Below, in pieces: positions 1 through 11,375 of a stretch of DNA of 64,000 bases (its first letter is position 1; every line of letters begins with the position of its first letter). Below the pieces are notes generated by a model, which was not told the DNA's origin, did not search any database, and saw only the letters and a program-made list of their open reading frames with translations. The position numbers and the translations under genes were made by a program. Origin of the DNA: Euglena gracilis (taxonomy: Eukaryota; Euglenida; Euglenophyceae; Euglenales); assembly GCA_039621445.1 (NCBI GenBank), contig CP154956.1:7900584-7964583 (forward strand), read 5' to 3'.

Positions 1-110
1 GCAGACGAGCAGGCTCCAGAAGGCTCTGTACGGTATTACCCGTTATAGCGCCTCTGGGGCCAGCACAACTGCTTAATTTTGTGGGTTTTGCTGTTTTTGT
101 CATCAGAAAG

Positions 111-3100
111 ATGCAAAGGACAGACCCCAACCATCAATTCAACTGTGCCTTATTACGGGCATCATTGCAAGGCATTGACCAAGAAACAGGGGATTGGAAG
201 CTTTTATGTGAAAGTGCTTCCAGTTCCCACGCCAATGAGACACAATTGGTTCAATTGTCAAGATTGCAACATTTGTCATCATTGACAGTGGTCGGCGATG
301 AGCCCTCCGCATCATTGGCTTCAGAGGCTAATGCGGCCTCTTTCGCACTCACCTAGTCACAACGGGGGTATTCGCCTCTGTCTGCGGCAACGGTGCAGCT
401 GCACACACCGGAGAGACCCGTGGTGATTCCGCCACCGGGATTCTCTGGTGATGGTGGGCTAGAAACCCCGTGTTTCTTTCAACCACCACCCGTTCTTCCA
501 CCGGCAAGCCCTTACAGAGGTTTGGCACCACCACCACCCGATCTTGGGTGCTATCCCGCTCTACCTTGGCAACCAGAGACTCGCCTAGTGGTACCAGAAT
601 TCTCTGGCCCGTCCCAACCCATGGATGGCTATGGGAAGGGCACTGGGGAGCTCCTCACTGCTGAGGATGTACAGGATATCGTTGCTCGGCTTCCAGGGGA
701 TCGCCCCCTTGTGAGGCAGTTCAACCATGTGCAACAATGCGTTGCAGATTGTGCAACCGCACTCAACAAAGTGCTTCAGTTTGATGAGGACAACCAAAAA
801 CATGTCTTCACCAAGCTGAAATACTGCTAGAATTACTTGCATGAAGTTGGCAAATATTTCCAGAGGAATTTCGAAAGTGCGGGTATTGACCTTGCAAACT
901 TTCGGGAAACCTTTGACAAAATGTGCCAACAACTCCCGCAAAACTTCCGACAAATTAGTGAATGCATGCATGAAGCGGAAAGCGGAATAACTCCAAGTTT
1001 CTGCACTTGCATGACTCATTACGACAATTATCGGGACAAATGGAGTCCTGTTCATCCGCGTTGTTGCATTTGCAACAACAGTTGCAGGCACGAGATTCCT
1101 CGTCTGCAACAACAAACAGTGGTGGATTTGTGTCTATGGACCATTTCACCACATTGTCCGCAACTTTCCATGAATCGCAACACCGCATTATGCAGTTGTG
1201 CGATGAAACGGAAAGTTTCGGAAATTCCAGTCACAAGCCAACGAGAATTTTGCTCCCCACACGTATGTGCGGCAGTTGGAGGAGCGACTTTCCCGTTTGG
1301 AGCAGAAAAGCTGCAATTTTGACGCAAATCGGGTTGGATTATCCAATCTGAGCGCGAAAGTCGCAGAAGTAGCACAACGGCAGGATTCCCTGCAGTTGCA
1401 GTTGCAGTCCGACATTGGCGGGATTAACTCGGCCATTGCGGGTTTGCAACAAAGCTATTCCGCACTTTCCCACCGAGTTCCGGACATTAGCGGTATTCAG
1501 ACTGCTATTGGGGAACTCCAGACCCGGTGTGCATCGGTGTCTACCAAAGTAATGGAAATTCAGTCTTTACCTGCAGGTTTTATTTCCCGTATTACCGAGA
1601 ACCCTAATTTCAAGGCATTTTATGACAAAGTGCTCACTGACAATCAGGAAACCTTGCAAGATTTCTGCACTAGCCTATTACGGCTTGAAGGTTCCTTGAA
1701 TCGGAATGCCCGATCCACGCAAAGTGAGATTACCAGGTTGGATGAGCGAATTTCCGCGTTGTTGGATAAGCCACAATCCGGAAATTTGCCTGTGGGAACT
1801 ACAACCGCGTTGTCGGATTATCCTGCACCGGTTTCCACCCACCACCACACGAACCAAGGTGACATCACCGTTGCGGATTCTCTCAAATGCTGTAAAAGCA
1901 TTAATGGGACAACTCCAATTATTGGATACGACTCAGGGGAAACTTGTCAAAGATGTTACTGGAATTTCCGAAAGGATTCCGCACTTGGATGACTTTCCCC
2001 GTTACCGCAAGCGTATTCGCGCCTTGGAAGATGAAGTTGACCGTATTTGCGGCCAACTCCAACTCGTTGAGCATTTGGAGCAAAGTGTGCATGACTTGTC
2101 TGTGGGTTTGTATAATGTGTCCAACCAACAGCGGGTTTCACACCGCAATTCGGCAGTATGCATTGCCGAAGATGCGCCAAATGTTCCAGAGTCGCGTTCC
2201 CATAACTCGGCTCTGGGTGCACATGCACCACCACCCGTGTCCCGAGTGTCACAATCAGCGATTCCACGAATGGTGCCACCATTGGCCTTGTCCACAACCC
2301 AAACCCAGTTTTCGGATGAATTTCCCATTACGGGAACCGGATTTTCGGAAAACACGGCGATTCCGCCAAGTCTCCACCAAGAAATCCATCATTCCATGCT
2401 TGTGCGTGGAATGAACCAAACCTGTACACCGGGAGTGGGTCACACGTTGCATGTGCGACATACCCCCACACCGGAGAGTCCCCGTATTACGGGTGAGCAA
2501 CAGGGTTTGCGACCGGATTTCCGGTACCAGGATTCACCTTCACCAGAAATTTCGAGCGTACCCCTGCCGAAAACCGCGGAATACCATCGAGGGTCAATGG
2601 GTTCCTCAGACAGACTTCAAGGGCACCATCACAATCGCGAATAAGGTGAAACTGCAATGGGACGGTGATCCAACAACATGGAGACAGTTTTTCTGGGACT
2701 GGGAGTATTACTGGGCATTGAAACGACCAACCCAGGACACAAACCCGGAGTTAAGATGGAATTCATCGATTGCCTCCCGAGAGATGAGAAGCAGTGCGCG
2801 ACAACTTGTGATTAGCTACCGCGTATCCTTTGATGACCTGGTAGAGCATTACGCTTCCACCAGTTCAAGTTTGGTCGCTAGGATTACCCTAGAGACCAAG
2901 TGGCGGCAATGCGCCCCACCCGATCGCAAGTGGAAGTCCATTGACCTTTGGTATGCCAAATGGTTAGGACTTGCCGCTGAAGTGGATGAACTCAGTGAAA
3001 AACAAATGCGAGAACAGTTTGATGCTGTTCTCATACATTTCACGCCTAGTCTCATCAAGGACTATTTGTGCAACAAATCGGGACATATGTCTCGGGAGTG

Positions 3101-3640
3101 TCCTAATCCTGAAGCGCGTAAGCGTAATCAAAGTCCGCGAGGCTCGACCTCATCATGGGGTTCTGGTTCCTCCGCGTTTTAACGCCACTCGGACAATTCA
3201 CGGTCATCGCGTCCCCGTTCCGGTGGTAGTAGACCCCGGGTCCCATTCCGCGATGAGCGGAAACACGGTACCCCTCGGGGTAGGTCACCAGGTGCCCCGG
3301 CCAAGAAGCGTGAATCTCATCGCGAGACATCGGGATCGCGTTCGCGAAGCGCATCATCCTCTTCGCGATCCTCATCGGGAAAATCCCGATACACCGGTCA
3401 TGGTCGGCGGGATACCCGCTCACCACGACGGTTTGACGGGAAATCGGGAAACCGATCCCCCCGTTACCCAGAATCGCGACACAAATCTTGGTGTTCGCTT
3501 TGTGGATCGAGTGATCACCACTCATCCAAATGTCCGCGTTCTCGTTCTCCCCGCCCTGGCGAACGTCATCGCGGTATGAATCGCGGTGACAAGGGTCACT
3601 CCTCCAACTGCCATAAAGTCGGTTTCAAGATATCTTGTTT
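111..3640 (+). pseudogene. Gag pseudogene of F1 copy 1
   Basis: Gag packages element RNA into particles. The ATG at 111 is followed by MQRTDPNHQFN, parallel to MQST starts in copies 2-4. Visible in order: the N-terminal ETPCFFQPPP motif (about 460-490), a long coiled-coil-prone region (about 840-2130), the capsid-like region (WDGDPTTWRQFFWDWEYYWA and on, about 2660-3060), a CCHC knuckle (CNKSGHMSREC, about 3070-3100), an Arg/Ser-rich stretch (about 3110-3480) and a second CCHC (CSLCGSSDHHSSKC, about 3490-3530). It is dead: TAG at 354-356 replaces a Leu codon of copy 2, TAG near 828 replaces Trp, and there are several frameshifts. Residues between LIKD and the first knuckle are missing here and reappear inverted downstream. 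Confidence 0.85.
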
Positions 3641-3868
3641 ATCCGTGGCTTGGTCCAAAGAACGCGGGTATCGCGTTTTCGATCCCGTGTTTGGTGAAGT
3701 GGGTGATTTTTGCAGTGCGTTCACCCAACCAGCCGGTAATCCAGCGGTTGGGTGTGCGTTATACGCGGATTGAATCTGACCAAGAAGCTGTGATAGCTTC
3801 AATTACTTGGAAACGTAGTTCCAGCGTTGGTCAGGAGTCATGGGATGACTCGCCAACTCCTCACGTCA
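3641..3868 (-). other. Displaced, inverted gag segment in copy 1
   Basis: This block reads in gag frame only on the minus strand (KLSQLLGQIQSAYNAHPTAG, then TGSKTRYPRSLDQATDK). It corresponds to the piece that should lie between LIKD and the first zinc knuckle, and is missing at about 3060. The order in copy 1 is therefore A-C-B(inverted)-D, against A-B-C-D in copies 2-4. Edges are approximate. Confidence 0.75.
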
Positions 3869-3887
3869 GCATGGCGGAAACGCCTTG

Positions 3888-4344
3888 ACACTGTGGCCTC
3901 CTGAAGAACACGATTTGGTGGACTTCAGAGGTTGGTTGGCGGCTGAATTACGGCCCCATACCGCAAGAGCTCGGACAGCGAGGTGGACGTATGACATCAA
4001 CTTCAAGCAGACACCGGGGATGCCCCCGCAGGTTCCTGCGAATCATCCCCGGATGAATTACATCATCTGGCCGGAGATGCTGCCCAGAATTTTCTGGGAG
4101 CAGCTCCAAAGGTATCTCCAGCATCATGCTGACCGTATACCAGGGAGAAGCTGCCGGACAGTTGGATCAGGGATTGGGAGACCCCATCCTTTGATATCAA
4201 CGACCCGGATCAGAACACCATCCGGAGTCAATCAGCTCCGCCGCGTTCCCACACCAACTGGAGTTGGTTGAATACCCATTAGGGGACCCCCAACACGACT
4301 ACTGGCGTGAGGTGCGCGGACGCCCAGCCGATAAAGGCAGATGA
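3888..4344 (+). pseudogene. ORF3 C-terminal remnant of F1 copy 1
   Basis: The translation contains WPPEEHDLVDFRGWLAAEL, then PQVPANHPRMNYIIWPEMLP and RIFWEQLQRYLQ. It matches the C-terminal part of the third ORF of copy 3 (PPESHRMTWKDWLGAVLRPH, SANHPRMNYFIWPATLPRKF). A frameshift falls near 4140, after which another frame ends RPADKGR and TGA at 4342-4344. Everything between gag and this point, including all of pol, is deleted. Function unknown. Retention of this end in both defective copies may mean it overlaps a cis-acting region, or simply that the deletions stop there. Confidence 0.7.
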
Positions 4345-4428
4345 GGTGTCTGTGAGCGCCAATGCGGCGCTTTTCAGCACCCTCGTCAGGTATTCTCCTG
4401 ACACCCTGTTTGGGCATTCGCCCGAAGA
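4345..4428 (+). other. Start of copy 1 3' UTR up to the F2 insertion
   Basis: Noncoding sequence homologous to copy 2 at about 21500-21585 (read in reverse). Similarity breaks at 4428 and resumes at 16785, which places the F2 insertion. No clear target-site duplication was found at this junction. Confidence 0.7.
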
Positions 4429-5029
4429 GTTTTCCCCTCTCGTCGGTTCGGTGACCGTGCGCGGAATGGGCTCCCCAGCAGGCCGAGTGTGGGAAAACAG
4501 TCTCCCGGCGTTCCGGTAAAAATAGGCACATGCGGCCCCAAAAATTCCTTTTTTTTGTGTCTTTCGGTACCTGAATTCAGCCAGAACCTGGGTTCCGGCA
4601 GCCAAATAATTCAAAAATTGGGGGAGGGGGACGGTTTTTTTGGCCAACTCCTTGGGGGTGCCTCTGAAGCAGTAGGGGGGGGGAAAGCCTGGATTGAATT
4701 TAAAAAATGGTAGCGGGGGGGGCGGAAGAACACCTTCACCTTGCTTCCCAGCGCCGGTTGCCCTTCTTTTTTGAATTTGAATTGCTGCCTTGGGTTCCCC
4801 TTTTGCTTGGCCTTCCGGATTGACTTTTTTGAATTTCTTGCACAATTGTTTTATTGAAATCAGATTGATACTTTGGTTCTTCTTGATTCAGCATGCACAA
4901 TTCTTTGAATGAAACATTCGGAAGAGAGAACCTTGGGGGAAAAGTACACAGGTAAAAATAGTAGCGGAATGGGGCAGAAAATTCGCTAATTCCAGTGCGC
5001 AGGCGCCAGGCCGCCTCCCGCCGCCCACA
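4429..5029 (-). repeat. F2 3' LTR
   Basis: About 601 bp, homologous to 16172-16784. Shared landmarks are GTTTTCCCCTCTCG at the left edge and CAGGCGCCAGGCCGCCTCCC near the right edge. G-run lengths differ between the pair. Confidence 0.85.
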
Positions 5030-5040
5030 CTCCCCTTCCT
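5030..5040 (-). promoter_or_regulatory. F2 polypurine tract
   Basis: Minus-strand AGGAAGGGGAG sits immediately before the TGTGGG start of the 3' LTR. This is where the plus-strand primer of an LTR element is expected. Confidence 0.75.
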
Positions 5041-6241
5041 ACCGAGGCGCCCGGACTCGCCTGCCTTCGACTAACCTCGGAGGCGGGAGCGGGGGGCGAT
5101 GCGCACCTCATCGGCGAGTTAAACGAATTGTACAAACAAACGTCAAGGCGGTTCGTGTATACGGAGGGCAGGGGTGTGGCCTTGGCCTCGGCCTTGACCT
5201 TTGGCGTTTGGTGCCCGGGGGCGCCCCTCGTGTGTGGCCTCGGTTCCCCCTGGGGGGCCTGGCTGTCTTCGGTTCCCCGGGGGGGGGAGGGGTAGCTTCG
5301 GTTCCCCCTGGCGGTGCCTGGCTGGCTTTGGTTCCCCCTGGGGGGGGGGGAGGCTGCGGTTCCCCCTGGGGGGGGGGGGGGGCTTGGCTCGGTGCCCCCT
5401 GGGGGGAGGGTGCTGGCTGTCTGTCTTGGGGTCGGCTGCCTGGCTCCCTGTCTCCCCTGGGGGGGGGTGCCTGGCGGCCTTGGCTGTCTGCCTCCTCTCG
5501 CTGGCTGGGGGGTGGCTGGCTGGTGGGCCCCTTGGGCCGCTGGCTTGTCTTTGTGGCCTCCGCCCCCCGCTCTCTCCCGGCCGTTGTCTTCCCTTGGCCC
5601 GCTGGGGAGGTCTGTTCTGCCCCTGGCTGCCACCCGCCTCTGGCTTCCGGCTTTGGGCGCCAGCCTCCTCCTGCCTCCACAGTATCAGTTTCAGTGTGAA
5701 GGACAGGGGCAGAGACATCCGCTGCCGTCCGTCGGCTCGCCTCCGGCGGTGTAGTCTCCACATACGCAGCCTCCGCCAGCGTCTTGGACCACTGCGCAGA
5801 AGGCACTCTGACGAATCGGAAGGCAAGGAACGGCAGCAGCAGCAGCGGCCCCACAAATACAACCCCCGCTACCCAGTAGGATTTTACGCCAGGCTTTTCC
5901 AACCACCCCTGGGGCGGTGGGCTGGCATGGGTAGCCGTGGGCAGGGGAAAATGGGTGGCCTCCGGTTTGGGGCCGGAAAGGGCCGGGACTCACCGGGCCT
6001 GCGTTGGGGGGATTGAGGACGCAGACACCGGAGCCGGGATATGGTTCGGAATGGGCCATACGGAGAAAGGGTGAACATCGCAGAGGCAGCCACAGCCGCC
6101 TGGGGGGCAGCCACAGCCGCCTGGTTGGCAGCCACCACCGTCGCCTGGGGGGCGGCCACAGCCGCCTGGGAGGCAGCCACAGCCGCCTGGGGGGCAGCGT
6201 GCGGCAGCAAATGAGCGAACGCAGACACGGGCTGCGCGCAC
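5041..6241 (-). repeat. F2 3' noncoding region with G-rich and 21-bp-type tandem repeats
   Basis: On the plus strand, 5200-5470 holds many imperfect copies of GGTTCCCCCTGGGGGG with G runs up to 12. Positions 6080-6205 hold about six copies of a unit like GGCAGCCACAGCCGCCTGG. Long open frames on both strands here are low-complexity by-products of the repeats. In the element's RNA the region would be C-rich. Confidence 0.7.
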
Positions 6242-6880
6242 TCAGCTCCTGTCGATGGACACCAAGGTTGATACCGCAGCAGAGGGGATCTGGGGATCAG
6301 CCTCCTGCGACAGCTGGGGAAACGCAGAGACGGAGGGACGGTCGGACGGGTGGTGCACGAAGTGCAGCGGGACGGGCTGGTGCGATGCAGCGGCGGCGAC
6401 GGTCCGCGGTGGATCCTGACCTAGCGCTGGCGGTGGGTCGCGTGTCGGGACGTGCTGTGCTGCAGGCACCGCTGTGCCCACTGGGGGGTCCGCTGACTCC
6501 CATTCCTGGCTGCTTGCCTCCTCGTCCTTCTTGACGTCCTCGTCGGGCCAGACCCACTCCTCAGGTGGGTTCTCCCACTCGGTGTTGTTGATGACCTCCT
6601 GCTCCTGCTTCTTCACCTCCGCGATGATGACCGCCACCTCAGCCGGGTTGTGGTGGAGGTAGTCCAGCAGGTCCACCCTGAGCTTCTTTGACTTGGCGTA
6701 CTCGATCATCTGGTGAGAGTAGCGATGGAAGAAATTCTTCAACGGCTCCCACGTGAGAGTCGGGTGGCCCTCCCACTTCACCTCGAACTCCCAGTCGCCG
6801 TCGTCTCGTCGACGGTGCCGCCGGATCTCCTCCACCGTCCACTCCTCGATGTCCACATCTTCCTGCGGTCTGGCTTGCCC
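6242..6880 (-). pseudogene. F2 chromodomain and C-terminal tail of integrase
   Basis: The chromodomain is EEWTVEEIRRHRRRDDGDW, EFEVKWEGHPTLTWEPLKNF, then FHRYSHQMIEYAKSKK, with the aromatic residues and the WEP motif typical of chromoviral integrases. Such domains steer integration to marked chromatin. It follows the integrase reading frame directly, separated by the TAA at 6881-6883, so it was probably the C-terminus of Pol. After the chromodomain comes a Pro/Ala/Gln-rich tail of about 130 residues, partly encoded by short repeats, ending at 6242. No ATG starts this segment (the frame opens on GTG), which fits a read-through C-terminus rather than a separate gene. Confidence 0.8.
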
Positions 6881-8154
6881 TTAGGCGAACGTCTTGGGCG
6901 GGCCCCACAACCGCATGTCACCGCGGTAGGCCTTCAGCTGGCAGCGGTGGGCCTCTTGGCGGCGGCCCTCCTCCAGCTCCAGCTCGTACGAGTGCTCCCC
7001 ACGGCGCGCGGTGACACGGGCTGGGCCAAGCCAGTAGCTCTCAAGCTTCTGGCCTGTCCGCCTCGGAGGCCGGAGGTACCAGACGAGGTCTCTCTTGGCG
7101 AACTCCTCGAGGTCCTTCCTGCTCCGGTTCTTCTGGTCCGCTTGCCGCTTGTGGAGGTCGTTGAGGACGTCGGCGACCTTCTGGTCCACGGCCTTCTGTC
7201 TCTCGAAGAACGACACGGCGTCCTCCACCATGACCGGGGCCTTGTACGGTACGCCACCAGTCCACCGATGCCGTCCATACAGCACCTCGTACGAGCTCAA
7301 GCCGTGCTGCGCCTTGGAGTCGTTCAGCTTCTGCACTGCCCTGGGCAGGGACTCCACCCAGGTGATCGGGGCCTCGGCCTTCTCGCTCCGGATCCGCTTC
7401 TGCAGCTGCTCACCGAGGGACTCCGCCCGCCCGTTCGCCGCGTGGTGGTACGCCTGGGCGTAGGCGTGGCGGATCCCGTGCAGGCCGCACATGCTGCGCC
7501 ACCACGCGCCAGCAAAATGCGGCCCGCGATCACTCGTGATCACGCTGGGCAGCCCGTGCGGCGACCACCACCCCCGGTACATCGCCTTGGCCACGGTGGC
7601 GGCGGTGAAGCCGCGCGTGTGGTGGGCTGTGGCCACGACCCATCCACTGTGGCGATCGACGCAGGCGGCGAACACGTTGTACAGCTGCCCCTCGAAGTCC
7701 ACCTCCGGCATCACAAAGAGGTCGATGGCCACCGACGCCATCATGTACGGCGGGACGGGCGTCGGGCAGACCTTCAGCCGCAGCGGCTGGTGCGGGTGCT
7801 CGGTGGCCTGGCACACCGGGCACGTCCGCTGCAGCCCGCCGGCCACCTTCGGCGCCTCCATCCGGTCCGCGAAGACGTAGGTGCGCTCGGCCTCTCCACC
7901 AACCGGTCCCCGCCAATGTGGCCGGAGACAGAGTGCTGCTCCCTCAGCACCTCCGCCAGCAGCCTGCTCGGCACACACCACCTCCCCGCCGAGACGAGCC
8001 GCCCATCCACCAGCTGGAATCCGCTGTGCCAGCCCGGGCCGTTGTGGGCCTGGTCCCAGACGGGCTTCCAGCCGGGGCACACCGCATACGCCTTGCTCCA
8101 GTCCATGTCGAAGACGTTGATGTCCAGGTCAGCCTGCGGGGGCACGGGATCAGC
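6881..8154 (-). pseudogene. F2 integrase
   Basis: Integrase inserts element cDNA into the genome. The zinc-binding N-terminus shows HSVSGHIGGDRL (about 7900) in one frame and CPVCQATEHPH (about 7815) in another, so a frameshift lies between. The catalytic core has the DDE triad: D in VAIDLFVMP, D in ITSDRGPHFAGAWW, E in HHAANGRAESLGEQL. The GPF/Y-like module SYWLGPARVTARRGEHSY follows, then KTFA and TAA. Upstream, an Ala/Pro-rich linker of about 75 residues (about 8150-8360) separates it from RNase H. Confidence 0.85.
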
Positions 8155-8943
8155 GGTTGACGGCACACCCGCTGCGGGCGCTGCAGATGGGACTGACTCG
8201 GCCGGTGATGGCAAACCGGCTGCGGACGCTGGGATGGGCATGGCCGGTGGTGACACACCGGCTGTGGGCGCTGCGGGCGGTGCGATGGACTGCGGTGCGG
8301 TGGACTGTGGTGCTGGTGATGGGGCTGGCGATGGCGCGTTGGACGATGGTGCTGGCACGGACGCTGGTGATGCGATGCACTACGCAGTTGGTGGGACTGC
8401 CGCAGACGATGCCGACGGTGGGACTGCTGCGTCCGCGGGAGACGAGGCTGACGGGTGCATCTCGCGTGGGTGATCGGACCGCGTACCGTGCGGGGCGTCT
8501 GCTGGGGCGTCTCGGGCCTTGCGCTGCGTGTCGAGGCGGCTGCGCGTGGTGACGGCGATGTGGGACGCTGACGGGACCGCGGCAAACGACTGGAGCCGGA
8601 TCAGCTGGATGACGGCCAGCTCTCTCCCCTCCTTCAGGGTTGACCTCTCCACCTGTTCTGCCTTGGTCTCCTCGTCCTCGGGATGCACCGCCTTCGGGGT
8701 GGCCTTCTCGCGCAGCTTCTCCTCCAGGATGTGGGCCTTCATCTCCTTCGTGTCGGCCTCGGTGCCGTGCCACGAGGTGTCGCGCCAGCCTTGTGAGGCC
8801 GGGTAGGCCCAGCGGGACATGGCATCGCCCACCACGTTGGTCTCGCCGGGGACGTGCAGCACGGTGATGCGGAACTCGTTGAGCTTCGCATGCCATCTGG
8901 CCCGCCTCCCCTGCGGGCCCACTCCGGCGACGTACTCCTTGTA
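8155..8943 (-). pseudogene. F2 RNase H end and linker to integrase
   Basis: After the in-frame stop at 8944 the frame continues GPQGRRARWHAKLNEFRITV, LHVPGETNVVGDAMSRW. This is the usual end of Ty3 RNase H (H in LHVPG, D in GDAMSR). A charged segment rich in Glu, Lys and Ala follows, then a low-complexity Pro/Ser/Ala tract to about 8155, with frame changes. The linker has no recognisable domain. Confidence 0.7.
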
Positions 8944-9720
8944 TTACGACTCCAGGCTGCGGTGGTCGGTCAGGACGAGGATCTCGTTGTGCAGCAGGAA
9001 TCCCGCCCACTTGTCGAGGGTGGCCACCACGGCATAAGTCTCCTTGTCCCGGACATCCCACCGAAGGCGCTGCCCCTCGGTGAGCTTCCGGGACATGAAG
9101 GCCACCGGGACGGAGGCCCCCGGCCGCAGGTCGTCCACCCGCGGCATGCCGTCGATCTTCGGGAACTGCTCCAACACCGCTCCGATGGCGTAGTCCGACG
9201 CGTCGGTGCGCAGGACGAACGGCTTGGCTGGATCCGTGTGGAACAGCTCCAGGCCGGCGATGAGGGCCTTCTTCAGCTTGTCGAACGCCTCCTTCCTCTG
9301 CTCCGTCCACACCACTGGGTGCTTGGATCCCGCCTTGGTCAGCTCCCTCGGCAACTTCAGCTTCTCCTGCAACGGCGCCACCAGCTCCGCGTACAGTCTC
9401 ACGTAGCCCGCATAGTAATTGCAGACGCCGAGAGACGCGCGGAGACTGCTGACCGTCGGCGGCAGCTGCCATTGCTGCACCGCCGACAGTTTGCCTGGGG
9501 CAGGCGCCCTCCTGCCGTACCCCAGGACATGCCCCACGAACTCGACCTGCCTCATGAAGAGCTTGACAATGCGGCTGTCGCTGACCCATTTGTCCTTCTC
9601 CAAGGCCAGCAACGTCTCACGGACGTCTCGGGCGTGCTTCTGGTAGAACTCCTCGTCCGTCTCCTCCGCTCTCTGCTGCGTACTGACATGACATAACTGA
9701 AGTACGGGCGGGAGTGCGCC
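8944..9720 (-). pseudogene. F2 RT connection and RNase H
   Basis: RNase H degrades the RNA strand of the hybrid. Visible motifs: VEFVGHVLGYG and SLRASLGVCNYYAGYV (RT thumb/connection), then PFVLRTDASDYAIGAVLEQF (first Asp), KLTEGQRLRWDVRDKETYAV (Glu) and ILVLTDHRSLES (second Asp). A TAA follows LES, where related elements continue with the aromatic residue of the DH(R/E)SLxxL motif. A frameshift near 9690 separates this from the RT palm. Order and motif spacing are those of Ty3/gypsy Pol. Confidence 0.85.
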
Positions 9721-10215
9721 TTCACTGCCGCGCACGTGGCGTCGATGTCCCGCTGTAGGAGGGCGGGCCCGACGTTGATCCCCTGCGGGACCACACGCCA
9801 CTGCCACAGCCCACCCGGCAGCTGGACGTTCGTCACCGGTCGGCTCTCCTCCGCCAAGGCCACCTGGTGGAACGCGTCCCGCAAGTCGATGGTGCTGAAG
9901 AGGGACACTTCGCCTGCTCCGCCACGATCTCCTCCGTCAAGGGCAAGGGGTAGCTGTGCGCCATGATCTGCAGGTTAGTCACCGCGTAGTCACACACCAT
10001 CCTCCACTTCCCGTTCTTCTTCCGAATCGGGAAGGCCGCCGCCCGCCACGGGCCGCGGCCCGGCTCCACCTTCCGGTCACGGCGACACTCCTCCTCCATT
10101 TCCCGCAGCGCCTCCAGCCGCTCGCCCTTCAGGTGGATCACCCTCCGCACCACCGGCAGGGCGTTTGGCTTGAGGCGCAGCACCGCCAACAAGTGCTGGC
10201 CTCAGGGGGGGCGGA
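9720..10215 (-). pseudogene. F2 reverse transcriptase
   Basis: Recognisable pieces: AAAFPIRKKNGKWRMVCDYA and SYPLPLTEEIV (fingers), FSTIDLRDAFHQVALAEESR (motif A with catalytic Asp), then QWRVVPQGINVGPALLQRDI (motif B). A frameshift lies near 9900 between fingers and motif A. The YxDD box expected near 9690 reads YFSYVMS, so the catalytic Asp pair is lost and the enzyme would be inactive even if the frames were repaired. Confidence 0.8.
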
Positions 10216-10431
10216 TCGGGGTGGACGCGGGCGCAGAAGACGCGGCGCTCGAACTCCTTGAGCTTCTCGGCACGCTGCTGGACGGCCAGACTAGGACCCC
10301 ACGGACTTCCTTCGCCTCCTTGGCAGCGTCGATCAGCACCTTGGCCACCATTGCCTCCTCCTCGGCGTCCAGGGCCTCGTACTCCTCGTCTCCGTCGGGG
10401 CCGTTGACCCCGACGGTGAGCCTCATCTTCC
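10216..10431 (-). other. Protease-RT linker of F2
   Basis: A short acidic linker (EEEMEAEVRKMRLTVGVNGP, DGDEEYEALDAEEEAMVAKV) open in one frame and joining protease to RT. No domain recognised. Confidence 0.5.
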
Positions 10432-11140
10432 TCACCTCGGCCTCCATCTCCTCCTCCACTTCGGACGGCGTGCGGGCAACGGCGACGGACTGCGGGCTCG
10501 GACGGTCGCGTGGGTGCGTGTGCTTAGCGCTGCGATCTCGCTTGCTTCGGTGCCGGCGATGACCCATCCGGGGTCGTCGTGGAGCTGGAGCGCATCCCGC
10601 CAGGGTTGCACATCCAGCCTGTGCTCCTTCAGCCAGGGGTAACCCAGAATCAGGTCACCCCCTATATCACCGTCATTGAAGGTGATCTGGCTGTGCCACC
10701 TCTTCACTCCTCCACTCCTCTCTCCTTCACTCCTCGCGTTGAACACCAGGAGGACGTCCGCCTCGTTGCTGCCGCCTGCCAGCAGGGCGCCGTTCACGGT
10801 CCGCAGCAGCAGCGGTCGCTCGCTGCGGCGGAAACATCCGTTCGGGAACAAGTTCCGACGGATCAGCGACGTCTGCGCTCCCGTGTCGATGAGGGCCTTC
10901 GCCTTCTCCTCCCGGCCGTCGATCTCGATGACCACATCCAGCATCAGCTGGTAGCTGCCGCCCCGCCTCTCCATGCGGCCCAACTGAAAGGGCCAGCTGG
11001 GGCGGTACTGCCACGGACGGACGGTGACCTTGTGGACCTTCAGCGGGGGCTGGGGCTCGTCGGCGGCGGTGGTGACGGGCTCGGCGGGTGGTGTATACGT
11101 CGGTCGTCACCACACGCCGTTGGACGGCCACGGGGCAGCT
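10432..11140 (-). pseudogene. F2 aspartic protease
   Basis: Retropepsin that would cut Gag-Pol. The active site is AKALIDTGAQTSLIRRNLFP with the DTG triad. The fold end is GDLILGYPWLKEHRLDVQPW, the standard Ty3 signature of a beta strand followed by the next domain. The segment before it (VHKVTVRPWQYRPSWPFQLG) is in frame, so the protease domain spans about 140 residues. It lies directly downstream, in element order, of the SINE-like insertion at 11145-11375, which may have separated it from the upstream ORF. Confidence 0.85.
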
Positions 11141-11144
11141 CATA

Positions 11145-11375
11145 CTACTTGCCGTGGCACGCCCTCAGGCGGGGAACTACACCCAAGGTCCGGCCAACCA
11201 GTGTCTCGTCCTTGGGCGCAGTTGCACGCGCCGGTCGATCCCCGCGGTATGCCCTCTGCCCGTACGGGATCGACCAGGGCTCACACGGCGGGACTTGGGT
11301 CTCGAACCCTCGACCTCCCGTGTGTGAGCCCAGCACCTTACCGAGTAAGCTACTCGAGCGATACTCAGCTTGGTA
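11145..11375 (-). mobile_element. tRNA-derived SINE-like sequence inside F2
   Basis: On the minus strand the head contains a box-A-like TAGCTTACTCGG, then an anticodon-loop-like CTCACAC (Val CAC type), then a box B, GGTTCGAGACC. Spacing is that of a tRNA, but the stems are partly mismatched. It looks like a decayed tRNA-derived Pol III promoter with an unrelated body of about 150 bp. No clear target-site duplication or tail was resolved, so the limits are approximate. Confidence 0.55.

Noticed and set aside
4986-5902. Several long open frames on both strands in G-rich DNA
   Set aside because: They translate tandem repeats and homopolymers (Gly, Pro, Trp runs) with no domain; this is the F2 3' noncoding region.
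5200-6205. CRISPR-like array
   Set aside because: The repeats are contiguous minisatellites without unique spacers, in a eukaryotic retroelement.
6713-8473. A 586-codon plus-strand open frame
   Set aside because: It is antisense to the F2 integrase and chromodomain, whose motifs are clear. The composition (Arg, Pro, Leu, Ala) is a GC-rich shadow.
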